Shown one piece after another: positions 56,386-64,000 of a stretch of DNA of 64,000 nucleotides. The position numbers were made by a program, and so were the translations under genes. The notes under the pieces are model-generated. The model saw only the letters and a list, made by a program, of their open reading frames with translations. It searched no databases and was not told the origin of the DNA. This DNA is from Marinobacter qingdaonensis (lineage in GTDB: Bacteria > Pseudomonadota > Gammaproteobacteria > Pseudomonadales > Oleiphilaceae), in assembly GCF_034555935.1 (NCBI RefSeq), contig NZ_JAYDCJ010000003.1, positions 992,001-1,056,000 on the forward strand. Reading direction: 5' to 3'. The number at the start of each line of letters is the position of its first letter. Position 1 is the first letter of the stretch.

Positions 56386-57420
56386 TCACTGCTTTTGGGC
56401 GGCATTGATGCGTGCCAGAGAGGCCTTGGTGACCCGGTCCAGAATCACGGCCAGGATCACGATGCCGAGACCGGACACCAGTCCGACCCCCAGCTCCAGG
56501 TTGCGGATGCCCCGCAGCACCAGCACGCCCAGGCCCGGTGCCGACACCAGGGAGGCAATGACCACCATGGCCAGACTCATCATGATGGTCTGGTTCACGC
56601 CGGCCATGATGTTGGGCAGGGCCAGGGGAATCTGGACCTTGAACAGTTTCTGCCGGGGCGTCATGCCGAAGGCGTCGGCGGCTTCGATCACGTCCTTGTC
56701 CACCAGCCGGATGCCCAGGTTGGTGAGCCGGATCACCGGCACGATGGCGTACAGGATGATGGCGATGCCGTACAGCTTGGATTCGGTCACGCTGAACAGG
56801 AAGATCAGCGGAATCAGGTACACGAACGGCGGCAGGGTCTGCAGCATGTCGAGCACCGGTATGGTCATGCGTTGCATCACGTCACTGCGGGACATGGCAA
56901 TGCCGATGGGTACCCCCAGCAGCACGCAGAGGAAGGCGCAGACAAAAATGATGGCCAGGGTCTGCATGGCGTATTCGTAATAGTCGATGAACGCCAGGGT
57001 AACGAAGCTGATGGCGACGAAGGACACCAGCTTCCAGGATTTGGTGACCAGGAACACCACCGCCAGCAGAATCGGAATGATGATCCACCAGGGTGCGCTG
57101 AGCATGGCGTACAGGGTGCCGTCGAGGGCCCAGCTCAGGGGTTGGGTAATCGGGTCGAGAACAACACTCAGGCTGTCCTTGATGGCGAGAAAGCCTTCTT
57201 CCAGGCCCTTGGTCAGTTCCCGGGATTGGGGAAAGGCCGGGCAGGCCTTGTTGAGGGCGTCCATGGACGGAAACGGGAGGTCCCAGGCCGAAACCTCGGG
57301 GGCCTCTTCGCCCTTGGCCTTGGACAGCAACTGGGCCATGGACATGGGGGCATCGCTTTTGCCCTCGGAACACCAGTCGTCGAGACCCAGTGATGAAAAC
57401 ACGAAATCGTAGGTAGCCAT
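56386..57420 (-). CDS. proW: Glycine betaine/proline-type ABC transporter permease
   Basis: A 344-residue membrane permease. An N-terminal soluble extension of about 100 residues (MATYDFVFSSLGLDDWCSEG) resembles the extension in OpuA/ProW-type permeases, followed by about six helices and the EAA loop EAADAFGMTPRQKLFKVQIP that docks on ProV. It imports betaine, choline or carnitine-like osmolytes; the exact ligand depends on ProX. A proV start upstream of its stop, if used, would overlap it. Confidence 0.93.
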   Translation of the reverse strand: MATYDFVFSSLGLDDWCSEGKSDAPMSMAQLLSKAKGEEAPEVSAWDLPFPSMDALNKACPAFPQSRELTKGLEEGFLAIKDSLSVVLDPITQPLSWALDGTLYAMLSAPWWIIIPILLAVVFLVTKSWKLVSFVAISFVTLAFIDYYEYAMQTLAIIFVCAFLCVLLGVPIGIAMSRSDVMQRMTIPVLDMLQTLPPFVYLIPLIFLFSVTESKLYGIAIILYAIVPVIRLTNLGIRLVDKDVIEAADAFGMTPRQKLFKVQIPLALPNIMAGVNQTIMMSLAMVVIASLVSAPGLGVLVLRGIRNLELGVGLVSGLGIVILAVILDRVTKASLARINAAQKQ

Positions 57421-57488
57421 GATGTGTCAGGTTCCTGCGCGTAGCTCCGCCAGGTGAACGGACATTGGGTTGCTGAAGATGGAACGCA

Positions 57489-57512
57489 GACAGGGCCGGT
57501 GCCGGCCCTGTC
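57489..57512 (-). other. Intercistronic hairpin between proX and proW
   Basis: GACAGGGCCGG and CCGGCCCTGTC are perfect 11-bp arms around TG, starting 13 nt past the proX stop. No T-run follows. As at dctP-dctQ, this would stabilise the binding-protein part of the message and allow differential expression in the operon. Confidence 0.65.
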
Positions 57513-57525
57513 ATTGCATCGAGGG

Positions 57526-58497
57526 TTACTCGCCCAGGATGGCGGCGAGGCGCTCGCGGGCTGAGTCGTTCAGCCAGTTTTTCCAGGTGTCGGTGTTGTT
57601 GCTCAGGAAGTACACCGCCGCCTCTTCAGCCGAGGCGTTGTTGTCGCTCTTCCAGGCCAGGACCTGGCTCATGGTGTCGGTCTGGAAGGTCATCTTGCTC
57701 AGCATCTCGGCCACTTCCGGCTCCCGCTGCTGGAAGCTGGTGGTGACCGCGGTCAGCACTGGGGCAGCCGGGAAGTCAGAAACGCCGGGGTTGTCCACAT
57801 CTTTGTTGGCGTTGGCGGCGTGAACCTCGGCCTTGTATTCGCCCAGGTCGATGCGGGTCATGTCGAACTTACCCAGCGGCACGGTCGGGCCCCAGTAGTA
57901 GCCGAACCAGGGCTCCTGGTTCTGTACCGCCGACGCCATGGACGAAGCCAAGGTCTCACCGGAGCCGTGGTTAAACACCTCGATGCCGGAGTCTTCCAGG
58001 TTCAGGGCGCGGATCAGGTTGTCGTTGACGATCCGGCAACCCCAGCCGTCCGGGCAGTTGTTGAAGCGACCTTCGACCAGCTCCGGGTTGGCCATGATGC
58101 CTTCAATGGTTTTCAGCTCCGGGTGCTCTTCCACTACGTAGGTCGGCAGCCACCAGCCTTCAACGCCACCCGGCGACAGCACCTCACCCAGGCGCACGAT
58201 CTTGCCCTCTTCCTCCAGGCGCTTGAACACTTCGCCGGTGGAATTGACCCACAGCTCGGTCACAATGTCCGGCTCGCCGTTCTCGGCTACCGAGGTAACC
58301 GCCGGCACGGTGTCGGATGGGACCACGGCCACGTCACAGCCGTAGCCCTGCTCCATGACAAACTTGGCGACGTTGGTGACCACCGAAGCCGATGCCCAGT
58401 TCATTTCGGTGATGGACACCTGACCACACTCATTGGCTTGGGCCATGGCCGGACTGGCGGCGGCGCACAGCAGTGCGGCGGAAAGGATCTTGCGCAT
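57526..58497 (-). CDS. proX: Glycine betaine/proline-type ABC transporter substrate-binding protein
   Basis: A 323-residue periplasmic protein of the OpuAC/ProX family. Signal LSAALLCAAASPAMA (cleavage near residue 18). The family core is seen in ITEMNWASASVVTNVAKFVMEQ and EPWFGYYWGPTVPLGKF, whose aromatic residues can form the cage around a quaternary ammonium. AGGAG lies 8 nt before the chosen ATG (a GTG two codons earlier is too close). It is first in a proX-proW-proV operon. Confidence 0.93.
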   Translation of the reverse strand: MRKILSAALLCAAASPAMAQANECGQVSITEMNWASASVVTNVAKFVMEQGYGCDVAVVPSDTVPAVTSVAENGEPDIVTELWVNSTGEVFKRLEEEGKIVRLGEVLSPGGVEGWWLPTYVVEEHPELKTIEGIMANPELVEGRFNNCPDGWGCRIVNDNLIRALNLEDSGIEVFNHGSGETLASSMASAVQNQEPWFGYYWGPTVPLGKFDMTRIDLGEYKAEVHAANANKDVDNPGVSDFPAAPVLTAVTTSFQQREPEVAEMLSKMTFQTDTMSQVLAWKSDNNASAEEAAVYFLSNNTDTWKNWLNDSARERLAAILGE

Positions 58498-58803
58498 AAT
58501 CACTTCTCCTTATCGGGGTTGGCAGATTACTTGCTCGTACATGAAGGATAGTTCACAGATTACGGCCCGGTGGCCGTAACAGATCGAAGTCGCGGTGCTC
58601 TTGGTGAAGACGGTTCTGGCAGACAAAATGCTAAGGCCTTGAACATTACACGTTTTTTAGGATAAGGATCCTGAGCCAAGATACAAGTTGGATGCCAACT
58701 AATCTGTCTTCTTGGTGTACGTATCGGTCGGTGCCGAGGGCCTGAGTGTCAAACGTCTGTAGCAATTGCCGGCTAGACTCCAGCCGTTTAGGGGGAGCGC
58801 TCT
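58498..58803. other. 306-bp divergent intergenic region upstream of proX
   Basis: Between the divergent proX and M14-peptidase genes. I see no gene. It contains a perfect 8-bp inverted repeat TTACGGCC/GGCCGTAA at 58560-58579 and a second dyad AGTTGG-ATG-CCAACT at 58686-58700, plus an AT-rich stretch near 58640-58660. It should hold both promoters. Confidence 0.55.
58560..58579. promoter_or_regulatory. Dyad upstream of proXWV operon
   Basis: TTACGGCC, CGGT, GGCCGTAA: a perfect 8-bp inverted repeat 62 bp before the proX start codon. It is either a regulator operator for osmolyte uptake or a leader hairpin. Confidence 0.45.
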
Positions 58804-59904
58804 ATGACCGAACTGCGGACACTGACACCGCACACCGCCATCGCGGCCGAACAAGCCAGCCGGGACAGTCGCCAGCGCCGGGCACTCCGGACCTTCCTGC
58901 CGGAAATGGTGCAGCTGGAACGGATGCTGGCGGAGGCGCCGACCCAGGTGACCACCCAGGTGCTGGACCGGATACCGGTCGCCGATCTGGCGCTGCCGAT
59001 CTATCGGGTCGATCTGGGCTGCGAGCGTCCGGACGCCCCGGCCCTGTTATTGGTGGGTGGGGTACATGGACTGGAGCGTATTGGCAGCCAGGTGGTGATG
59101 GCCTGGCTCAGTTCGGTGCTGGCCCGACTGCGCTGGGACGACGGCCTGCGCCAGCTGTTGCAGAGCGTGCGGATCACCCTGTTGCCGATCCTGAACCCGG
59201 GCGGCATGTTCCTGAACCAGCGCAGCAACCCCAACGGCGTCGACCTGATGCGCAACGCCCCGATCGTGGCCCAGGAACGCAGCGCCTTCCTGCTCGGAGG
59301 GCAGCGGCTGTCGCCCCGGCTGCCCTGGTACACCGGCGATCCGGAGCAGGGCATGGAAGCCGAGAACCGGGCGCTGGAGTCGGTGATTCAGGACTTGATT
59401 CCGGGCCGGCCGTTCAGTGCCGCGCTCGATTGCCACTCCGGGTTCGGCTGGAAGGACCAGATCTGGTTTCCCTACGCCTACCGCCGCCGACCGATGCGCC
59501 GCATTGCCTCGGTCATGGCGCTCAAGCTGATCTGGGAGCAGGCCTACCCCAATCACGATTACCGGTTCGAGCCCCAGTCCCTCCATTACCTGACCCACGG
59601 GGATCTCTGGGACTATTTCTATAAGCAGGTCAATCGCGAGAGCGACGGCGTGTTCCTGCCCCTGACCCTGGAAATGGGGTCTTGGCGCTGGGTGCGCAAA
59701 CGTCCGCGACAGTTGCTGCGGCTCGACGGTCTGTTCAATCCGCTGGTGCCCCATCGGCACCAGCGGGTGCTGCGCAGCCATCTGACCTGGATCGACTTCC
59801 TGGTGAACGCCGCCGCCAGCCATGAAAACTGGTTGCCGGTACGGGAAGAGGAGTCCATGCTGAGAGAAGCCGCGATCATGCATTGGTATCGGGACGCTCG
59901 CTGA
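58804..59904 (+). CDS. M14-family zinc carboxypeptidase-like protein
   Basis: A 366-residue protein. Zinc ligands appear as GGVHGLERIGS (His and Glu) and ALDCHSGFG (His), with the catalytic Glu in LTLEMGSWRW, the pattern of M14 carboxypeptidases and their succinylglutamate desuccinylase-like relatives. RSNPNGVDLMRN is the substrate-binding loop. There is no signal peptide, so it may act on intracellular peptides or amides. An alpha/beta hydrolase gene follows 16 bp later. Confidence 0.78.
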   Translation: MTELRTLTPHTAIAAEQASRDSRQRRALRTFLPEMVQLERMLAEAPTQVTTQVLDRIPVADLALPIYRVDLGCERPDAPALLLVGGVHGLERIGSQVVMAWLSSVLARLRWDDGLRQLLQSVRITLLPILNPGGMFLNQRSNPNGVDLMRNAPIVAQERSAFLLGGQRLSPRLPWYTGDPEQGMEAENRALESVIQDLIPGRPFSAALDCHSGFGWKDQIWFPYAYRRRPMRRIASVMALKLIWEQAYPNHDYRFEPQSLHYLTHGDLWDYFYKQVNRESDGVFLPLTLEMGSWRWVRKRPRQLLRLDGLFNPLVPHRHQRVLRSHLTWIDFLVNAAASHENWLPVREEESMLREAAIMHWYRDAR

Positions 59905-59920
59905 TAAGGATTGGCGCTGT

Positions 59921-60655
59921 ATGGATTGGATTCTGTTGCGCGGGCTGACCCGCGAACAGGCGCACTGGGGTGATTTTCCGGAACGGCTGCAGGCGTCGTT
60001 TCCGGAGCACCGATTCCACCCGGTCGACTTGCCCGGTACCGGCGTGCATTTTCGCGAGACCAGCCCGGACACCATAACCGGCATCCGCGAAGTGGTGCGT
60101 CGGCAGGTGGCCCATATCCCCAAACCGTTCAGTATCCTGGCAATGTCCATGGGCGGCATGGTGGCGCTGGACTGGGCCCAGCACGCGCCGGAAGGGGAGA
60201 TCCAGAACCTGGTGCTGATCAACACCAGCTCCGGCTTCAGCCCCTTCTGGCAGCGCATGCGCCCCGGTGCCTGGCCCAGAGTGCTCCGGCTCCTGGCCCG
60301 GCGCGAGCTGTTCGAGCGGGAACGGGACATACTGCGCCTGACCTCCAACCGGGAGCCGCCCCTGGAGCTGGTCAAGCACTGGTACCGGATCCAACGCCAG
60401 CGTCCGGTCAGTGCCGGCAATGCCCTGCGCCAGATGACCGCGGCCGCCCGCTACCGGCCGGGACGCCAGCGTCCGATGCCCGATGCCCTGCTGCTGGCCA
60501 GCCGGGGTGACCGCATCGTGCACTGGCAATGCAGCGCGCAACTGGAGCAACGCTGGTTGTGGACCCTGAAACTGCACCCGGATGCCGGCCACGACCTGGT
60601 CATCGACGACCCGGATTGGTTGATTCGCCGGCTTCGAGATTGGTTGGCCCGGTAG
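59921..60655 (+). CDS. Alpha/beta hydrolase
   Basis: A 244-residue hydrolase starting directly at the first strand (MDWILLRGLTREQAHWG). The nucleophile elbow is AMSMGGMVA (Ser), the acid and base positions lie near DRIVHW and DAGHDLVID. The short size and the SVNREP-like cap region resemble BioH/proline-iminopeptidase-type enzymes. Substrate unknown. Likely cotranscribed with the M14-family gene. Confidence 0.82.
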   Translation: MDWILLRGLTREQAHWGDFPERLQASFPEHRFHPVDLPGTGVHFRETSPDTITGIREVVRRQVAHIPKPFSILAMSMGGMVALDWAQHAPEGEIQNLVLINTSSGFSPFWQRMRPGAWPRVLRLLARRELFERERDILRLTSNREPPLELVKHWYRIQRQRPVSAGNALRQMTAAARYRPGRQRPMPDALLLASRGDRIVHWQCSAQLEQRWLWTLKLHPDAGHDLVIDDPDWLIRRLRDWLAR

Positions 60656-60753
60656 TTCCGGTTGCTTGACGCAACCGTCCGATCGGGGCAGGCTCACGGT
60701 TTGCCTGTCGTTGACAGGGTTCTCAAACCCAGGCCGGAACGGAGCCAACAACA

Positions 60754-61371
60754 ATGAAAATCTTCGAAACCAAAACCGCCCCCAATCCCCGTCGCGTGCG
60801 CATGTTCATGGCCGAAAAGGGGCTGCTCGATCAAGCCGAATTCGTTCAGATCGACCTGCAGAAGGGCGAAAACCTGACCCCGGAATACGCCGCCCGCAAC
60901 CCGATGAAAAAGGTGCCGGTGATGGAGCTGGACGACGGCACCTGCATCGCCGAGACCATGGCGATCTGTCGCTACTTTGAGGAGAGCTATCCGGACGCGC
61001 CCAAGCTGCTGGGTGAAACCCCGCTGGAGAAAGCCCAGATGGAGCAGTGGCTGCGCTGGATCGAGCTGTTCTTCTTCATGCCCACCGGTATGTGCTTCCA
61101 GCACACCAGTGGTTACTTCAAGGATCGCATGAATCCGATCAAGGAATGGGGCGAGGAGTGTGGCCAGCAGGTGCAGAAGTTCATGCACTTCCTGAACAAG
61201 CAGCTCGAGGGCAAGGACTACATCTGCCTGGATCGCTTCACCGCCGCCGACATCAACGCCTTCACCACCGTCGCCTTTGCCCGGGTCATCGACATTCGCA
61301 TCCAGCCGGAGCAGACCAACCTGCAGGCCTGGTTTGACCGGATCAAGGCCCGGCCGTCCGCCCAGGTGTGA
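60754..61371 (+). CDS. Glutathione S-transferase family protein
   Basis: A 205-residue protein with a thioredoxin-like domain ([43 protein letters not shown]) and a helical C-terminal domain ([26 protein letters not shown]). Asn/Ser near the N-terminus could serve as the glutathione-activating residue. A second GST gene starts 50 bp downstream, suggesting a tandem pair with related roles in detoxification. Confidence 0.87.
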   Translation: MKIFETKTAPNPRRVRMFMAEKGLLDQAEFVQIDLQKGENLTPEYAARNPMKKVPVMELDDGTCIAETMAICRYFEESYPDAPKLLGETPLEKAQMEQWLRWIELFFFMPTGMCFQHTSGYFKDRMNPIKEWGEECGQQVQKFMHFLNKQLEGKDYICLDRFTAADINAFTTVAFARVIDIRIQPEQTNLQAWFDRIKARPSAQV

Positions 61372-61421
61372 ATGCCCGGTGCGCCACGCACCGATGCTCA
61401 CTGACGAATCAGGAGACTGAG

Positions 61422-62087
61422 TTGATAGACCTGTATACCTCGCCAACCCCCAATGGCCACAAGGTGTCCGTGCTGCTCGAGGAACTGGGGATAGAGTACA
61501 ACCTCATCCCCATCGACCTGTCAAAGGGCGCCCAGAAGACCCCGGAGTTTCTGGCCATGAATCCCAACGGCCGGATTCCGGTGATTGTCGACCGGGACAA
61601 CGACGACTTCGTGGTATTCGAATCCGGCGCCATCATGGTGTACCTGGCCGAGAAGTACGGCCAGTTCTACCCCGCCGACCCCAAGGTGCGCTCGCGCGCG
61701 CTGCAGTGGCTGATGTTCCAGATGGGCGGCGTCGGCCCGATGATGGGCCAGGCGAATGTGTTCTACCGGTATTTTCCGGAGAAGATCCAGCCCGCCATCG
61801 ACCGCTACCAGCACGAGTGCCGGCGCCTGTTCGAGGTGTTGGACACCCGCCTGGGCCAGTCCCGCTACCTGGCCGGTGACGAGATCACCATCGCCGATTT
61901 TGCCAACTGGGCCTGGGTGCGCACCTACAACTGGTCCGGGGTGTCCATGGACGGCCTGGAACGCTTGCGGCGTTGGGTCGACGAGCTCTATGATCGCCCC
62001 GGCTGCGCGACCGGGATCCGCAAGCCGGAGCGGCCGGAGAACACCGACGACCTGGTCAAGAGTGCCCAGACCATGGTGACCCGCTGA
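61422..62087 (+). CDS. Glutathione S-transferase, YfcG/disulfide-bond oxidoreductase-like
   Basis: A 221-residue protein. N-terminal domain ([20 protein letters not shown], then [11 protein letters not shown] and [16 protein letters not shown]) and helical domain ([30 protein letters not shown]) match the YfcG/Ure2p-like group, which have glutathione-disulfide reductase activity. The start is read as TTG at 61422 because AGGAG lies 6 nt upstream and the family N-terminus begins here; an upstream in-frame extension overlaps the previous gene. Confidence 0.87.
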   Translation: MIDLYTSPTPNGHKVSVLLEELGIEYNLIPIDLSKGAQKTPEFLAMNPNGRIPVIVDRDNDDFVVFESGAIMVYLAEKYGQFYPADPKVRSRALQWLMFQMGGVGPMMGQANVFYRYFPEKIQPAIDRYQHECRRLFEVLDTRLGQSRYLAGDEITIADFANWAWVRTYNWSGVSMDGLERLRRWVDELYDRPGCATGIRKPERPENTDDLVKSAQTMVTR

Positions 62088-62133
62088 GCAGGACCTAAAT
62101 TCACCCCTCGAAACCAACCAACAGGAGCCGGCC

Positions 62134-62748
62134 ATGACCGCCTCGGCACAACTGACCTGTGCACTGGATAAAATTGATGGCGCCAATCGCGCCGACCCGA
62201 ACCGGGAAACCGTCGACGGCGACTCGCTGCCGCGGGAATACGCCTACAGTCTGCACATGACCCGTTGGTTGTTCGCCCTGGAACCGGCGCCGTCCGAGCG
62301 CATGCAGATCGCCTGCCGGGCCCAGCACATTGAGCGCTGGACCATGCCGCGTAGCGACTACCCGGAGGGCCGCAAGGCCTATTATCAGTGGCGCCAGGCC
62401 TGCGGTCGGATGCATGGGCGACGGGCCGCCGAGATCATGGCCGAATGCGGTTACCAGGCCGCCGAGTGCGAGAAGGTGGAGACCATTCTCACCAAACGCG
62501 AGCTGCGCAAGGACGCCGACACGCAATTGCTGGAAGACGTCGCTTGCATGGTGTTTCTGGAGCGTTATTTCGCAGACTTCTATGAGGAGAAGGCGGACTA
62601 CGATCGCGAGAAATGGCTACGTATTGTGCGCCGGACCTGGGGCAAGATGTCACCGCGGGGGCATGAGGCCGCACTGAAGCTGGCGGCGGGGATGCCGGCG
62701 CACCTGCTGGCGTTGTTGCAGGAGGCGTTGGCTGAGCCTGGGGAATAG
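62134..62748 (+). CDS. DUF4202 domain protein
   Basis: A 204-residue cytoplasmic protein. The motif HIERWTMPRSDYPEGRKAYYQWR is diagnostic of DUF4202, an HD-like helical family of unknown function; the conserved His and later E/D residues suggest a metal-dependent activity. It follows the GST pair by 46 bp. Repeat copy C lies immediately downstream. No role can be inferred. Confidence 0.8.
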   Translation: MTASAQLTCALDKIDGANRADPNRETVDGDSLPREYAYSLHMTRWLFALEPAPSERMQIACRAQHIERWTMPRSDYPEGRKAYYQWRQACGRMHGRRAAEIMAECGYQAAECEKVETILTKRELRKDADTQLLEDVACMVFLERYFADFYEEKADYDREKWLRIVRRTWGKMSPRGHEAALKLAAGMPAHLLALLQEALAEPGE

Positions 62749-62768
62749 TGGGCTTCGACTGACGCGTG

Positions 62769-62877
62769 CGGGGCGGCGGGTAGAGCCGCCCAAAATCCGC
62801 AGTGAATACCTCCCTGTATGCTCGGCTCCGCCATCCATGGCTCCGCACGATTTTGGTCGGCTCTACCCGCCGCCCCG
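62769..62877 (-). repeat. Conserved-core hairpin element, copy C
   Basis: Arms 62769-62796 and 62850-62877 are inverted repeats of 28 bp with one mismatch (arm starts CGGGGCGGCGGGTAGAGCCG). The core between them reads on the minus strand: GTGCGGAGCC, ATGGATGGCGGAGCC, ATACAGGGA, TATTCACTGCG. The arms are unlike those of the other copies. It sits between the convergent DUF4202 and trpC genes. Confidence 0.87.
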
Positions 62878-62900
62878 GTCGGGCAGCTCAGTAGGCGGCC

Positions 62901-63713
62901 CTAAAAGAACAGCTCCTGAAGTTTTTGCCCCGGCTCCTCGGCCCGCATGAACGACTCACCCACCAGGAAACCGTAAATCCCTCGCCCGGTCATGGCGTCC
63001 ACATCGGCGCGGGTCATGATGCCGCTCTCGGTGATGCTCAGGCGGTCGGCGCCGATCCGCTCGTGCAGGTCGAAGGTGGTGTCCAGGGACACCTCGAAGG
63101 TGTGCAGGTTGCGGTTGTTGATGCCCACCAGCGGCGTGGTCAGGGTCAGGGCGTCGTCCAGTTCGGCGCCGTCGTGCACTTCCACCAGCACGTCCAGGCC
63201 GATCTCGTGGGCGATACCTTCCAGTTCCTGCATCTGGTCCTTGGTCAGGCAGGCGGCGATCAGCAGGATGCAGTCGGCGCCAATGGCCCGGCTCTCGTAA
63301 ACCTGGTAGGGCGCCACCATGAAGTCCTTGCGGATCACCGGCAGGCTGCAGGCGTTGCGGGCCGCCACCAGGTAGTCCTCGTGGCCCTGGAAAAAGTCCC
63401 TGTCGGTGAGCACGGACAGGCAGGCGGCACCGCCCTGTTCGTAGCTCTCGGCGATCACCGCCGGCTCGAACGGGTCCCGCAGGATGCCCTTGCTCGGGGA
63501 CGCTTTCTTGATCTCGGCAATCACCGCCGGGGTCTGCTGTTCAATGCGTCGGCGCAGGGCATCGGAAAAACCGCGGGCTGGCGGCTGGTCGCCGGCTTTG
63601 GCTTTCAGATCGTCGATGCTGACTTTTCGTTTGCGCTCGTCGATTTCCTCCCACTTCCGGTCAACGATTTTCCGAAGGATGGTGGGGGTCTTGTCCAAAT
63701 GTCTGTCAGTCAT
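62901..63713 (-). CDS. trpC: Indole-3-glycerol phosphate synthase
   Basis: A 270-residue TIM-barrel enzyme that cyclises carboxyphenylaminodeoxyribulose phosphate to indole-3-glycerol phosphate in tryptophan synthesis. Catalytic and substrate residues: [10 protein letters not shown] (Lys), [22 protein letters not shown] (Lys-Asp, Glu), [13 protein letters not shown] (Asn), [12 protein letters not shown]. It is monofunctional (no TrpF fusion). It follows trpD with repeat copy D between them. The Asp-Thr-rich N-terminal stretch to residue 40 is typical. Confidence 0.96.
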   Translation of the reverse strand: MTDRHLDKTPTILRKIVDRKWEEIDERKRKVSIDDLKAKAGDQPPARGFSDALRRRIEQQTPAVIAEIKKASPSKGILRDPFEPAVIAESYEQGGAACLSVLTDRDFFQGHEDYLVAARNACSLPVIRKDFMVAPYQVYESRAIGADCILLIAACLTKDQMQELEGIAHEIGLDVLVEVHDGAELDDALTLTTPLVGINNRNLHTFEVSLDTTFDLHERIGADRLSITESGIMTRADVDAMTGRGIYGFLVGESFMRAEEPGQKLQELFF

Positions 63714-63741
63714 AACGAACCTACTGAATTGTCAGCGAGAG

Positions 63742-63847
63742 CCGGTGGGGTGGGGCCTTCCAAAACTGTCTGCAGCCATGGATGGCTGCAGCCAAGCCCT
63801 ACAGGGACTTATTCACGGGCCGATTTTGGAAGGCCCCACCCCACCGG
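63742..63847 (+). repeat. Conserved-core hairpin element, copy D
   Basis: Arms 63742-63765 (starting CCGGTGGGGTGGGGCCTTCC) and 63824-63847 are perfect 24-bp inverted repeats. The core on the plus strand reads GCAGCC, ATGGATGGC, TGCAGCCAAGC, CTACAGGGA, TATTCACGG. It is the most diverged core. It lies between trpD and trpC, i.e. inside a biosynthetic operon. Confidence 0.87.
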
Positions 63848-63878
63848 GTCGTCCGGCGGCGTCAGTCGCCAACCGGGA

Positions 63879-64000
63879 TTAAAAGCATTGGGAGAAATCG
63901 GCCAGCTCGGACATTTTGCCCGCTGCCAGGCCGGAACCGATGGCGTCCAGGGCCAGATCGACACCCGCTTTCGGTGTCGCCGCCAGGCCGGCGACGTAAA
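63879..64000 (-). CDS. trpD: Anthranilate phosphoribosyltransferase, C-terminal end
   Basis: The last 39 residues of a gene running off the window. The sequence ends with YVAGLAATPKAGVDLALDA and SELADFSQCF, matching the C-terminus of TrpD, which joins anthranilate and PRPP. It is upstream of trpC on the same strand, as in a trpDC unit, but separated by 165 bp that contain repeat copy D. Confidence 0.8.
   Translation of the reverse strand, partial: YVAGLAATPKAGVDLALDAIGSGLAAGKMSELADFSQCF

Overview
The window is GC-rich, densely coded DNA from a gammaproteobacterial chromosome. Gene content, protein style and order suggest Marinobacter or a close relative. Several blocks match gene neighbourhoods I recall from Pseudomonas aeruginosa: coaD/GMC oxidoreductase/Tat protein/aldehyde dehydrogenase/TetR; engB/cytochrome c4/dsbA; rpmG-rpmB-radC; coaBC-dut-algC-argB; crp beside a YhfA-type OsmC gene, speD and trp genes. 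I see no rRNA, tRNA, insertion sequence, prophage or CRISPR array. Almost everything is housekeeping or metabolic.

Layout. 1-9.6 kb: a truncated 7TMR-DISM receptor, a MioC-like flavodoxin, a diguanylate cyclase, the phosphate transporter pitA, a PanP-like decarboxylase, a DUF503 gene, and a TetR plus AidB-like acyl-CoA dehydrogenase operon. 9.8-16.4 kb: a SutA-like small protein, a lipase foldase without a lipase beside it, hemB, ppk1, a DUF945 gene and coaD. 16.5-21.1 kb: an aldehyde/alcohol oxidation operon divergent from its TetR regulator. 21.3-25.9 kb: a TRAP transporter, gluconokinase and GntR unit with a perfect GntR-type operator. 25.9-31.8 kb: engB, cytochrome c4, dsbA, a nuclease-family protein, rpmG, rpmB, radC, coaBC. 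31.9-39.8 kb: dut, membrane-anchored algC, argB, an unknown anchored protein, argE and argA. 39.8-49.6 kb: a lipoprotein protease, a giant PilZ/DUF1631/GGDEF/EAL protein, a phosphoribulokinase-like protein, pirin, azoreductase, speD, an OsmC protein and crp/vfr. 49.6-62.7 kb: hydrolases, a membrane hydroxylase, glutathione transferases, lipoproteins, the betaine-type ABC transporter proVWX, an M14-type peptidase and a DUF4202 gene. 62.9 kb to the end: trpC and the 3' end of trpD.

The most interesting feature is not a gene. Four intergenic elements (about 4.7, 7.1, 62.8 and 63.8 kb) share a conserved core of about 50-58 bp. Each is enclosed in long, nearly perfect inverted arms (17-28 bp) whose sequence is different at every locus. 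The core is conserved as sequence while the arms are conserved only as pairing. I recognise this kind of sequence as recurring in related genomes but cannot name or explain it.

Other regulatory signals: the GntR operator lying just downstream of a good promoter in front of the TRAP genes, two dyads in the TetR/aldehyde dehydrogenase intergenic region, a dyad in front of the TetR/acyl-CoA dehydrogenase operon, a textbook promoter for crp, four clear intrinsic terminators, and intercistronic hairpins after or between genes of both transporter operons. Start codons were chosen from Shine-Dalgarno position and family N-termini; unusual TTG/GTG starts are noted in each entry. Family and synteny statements come from memory, not from searches.
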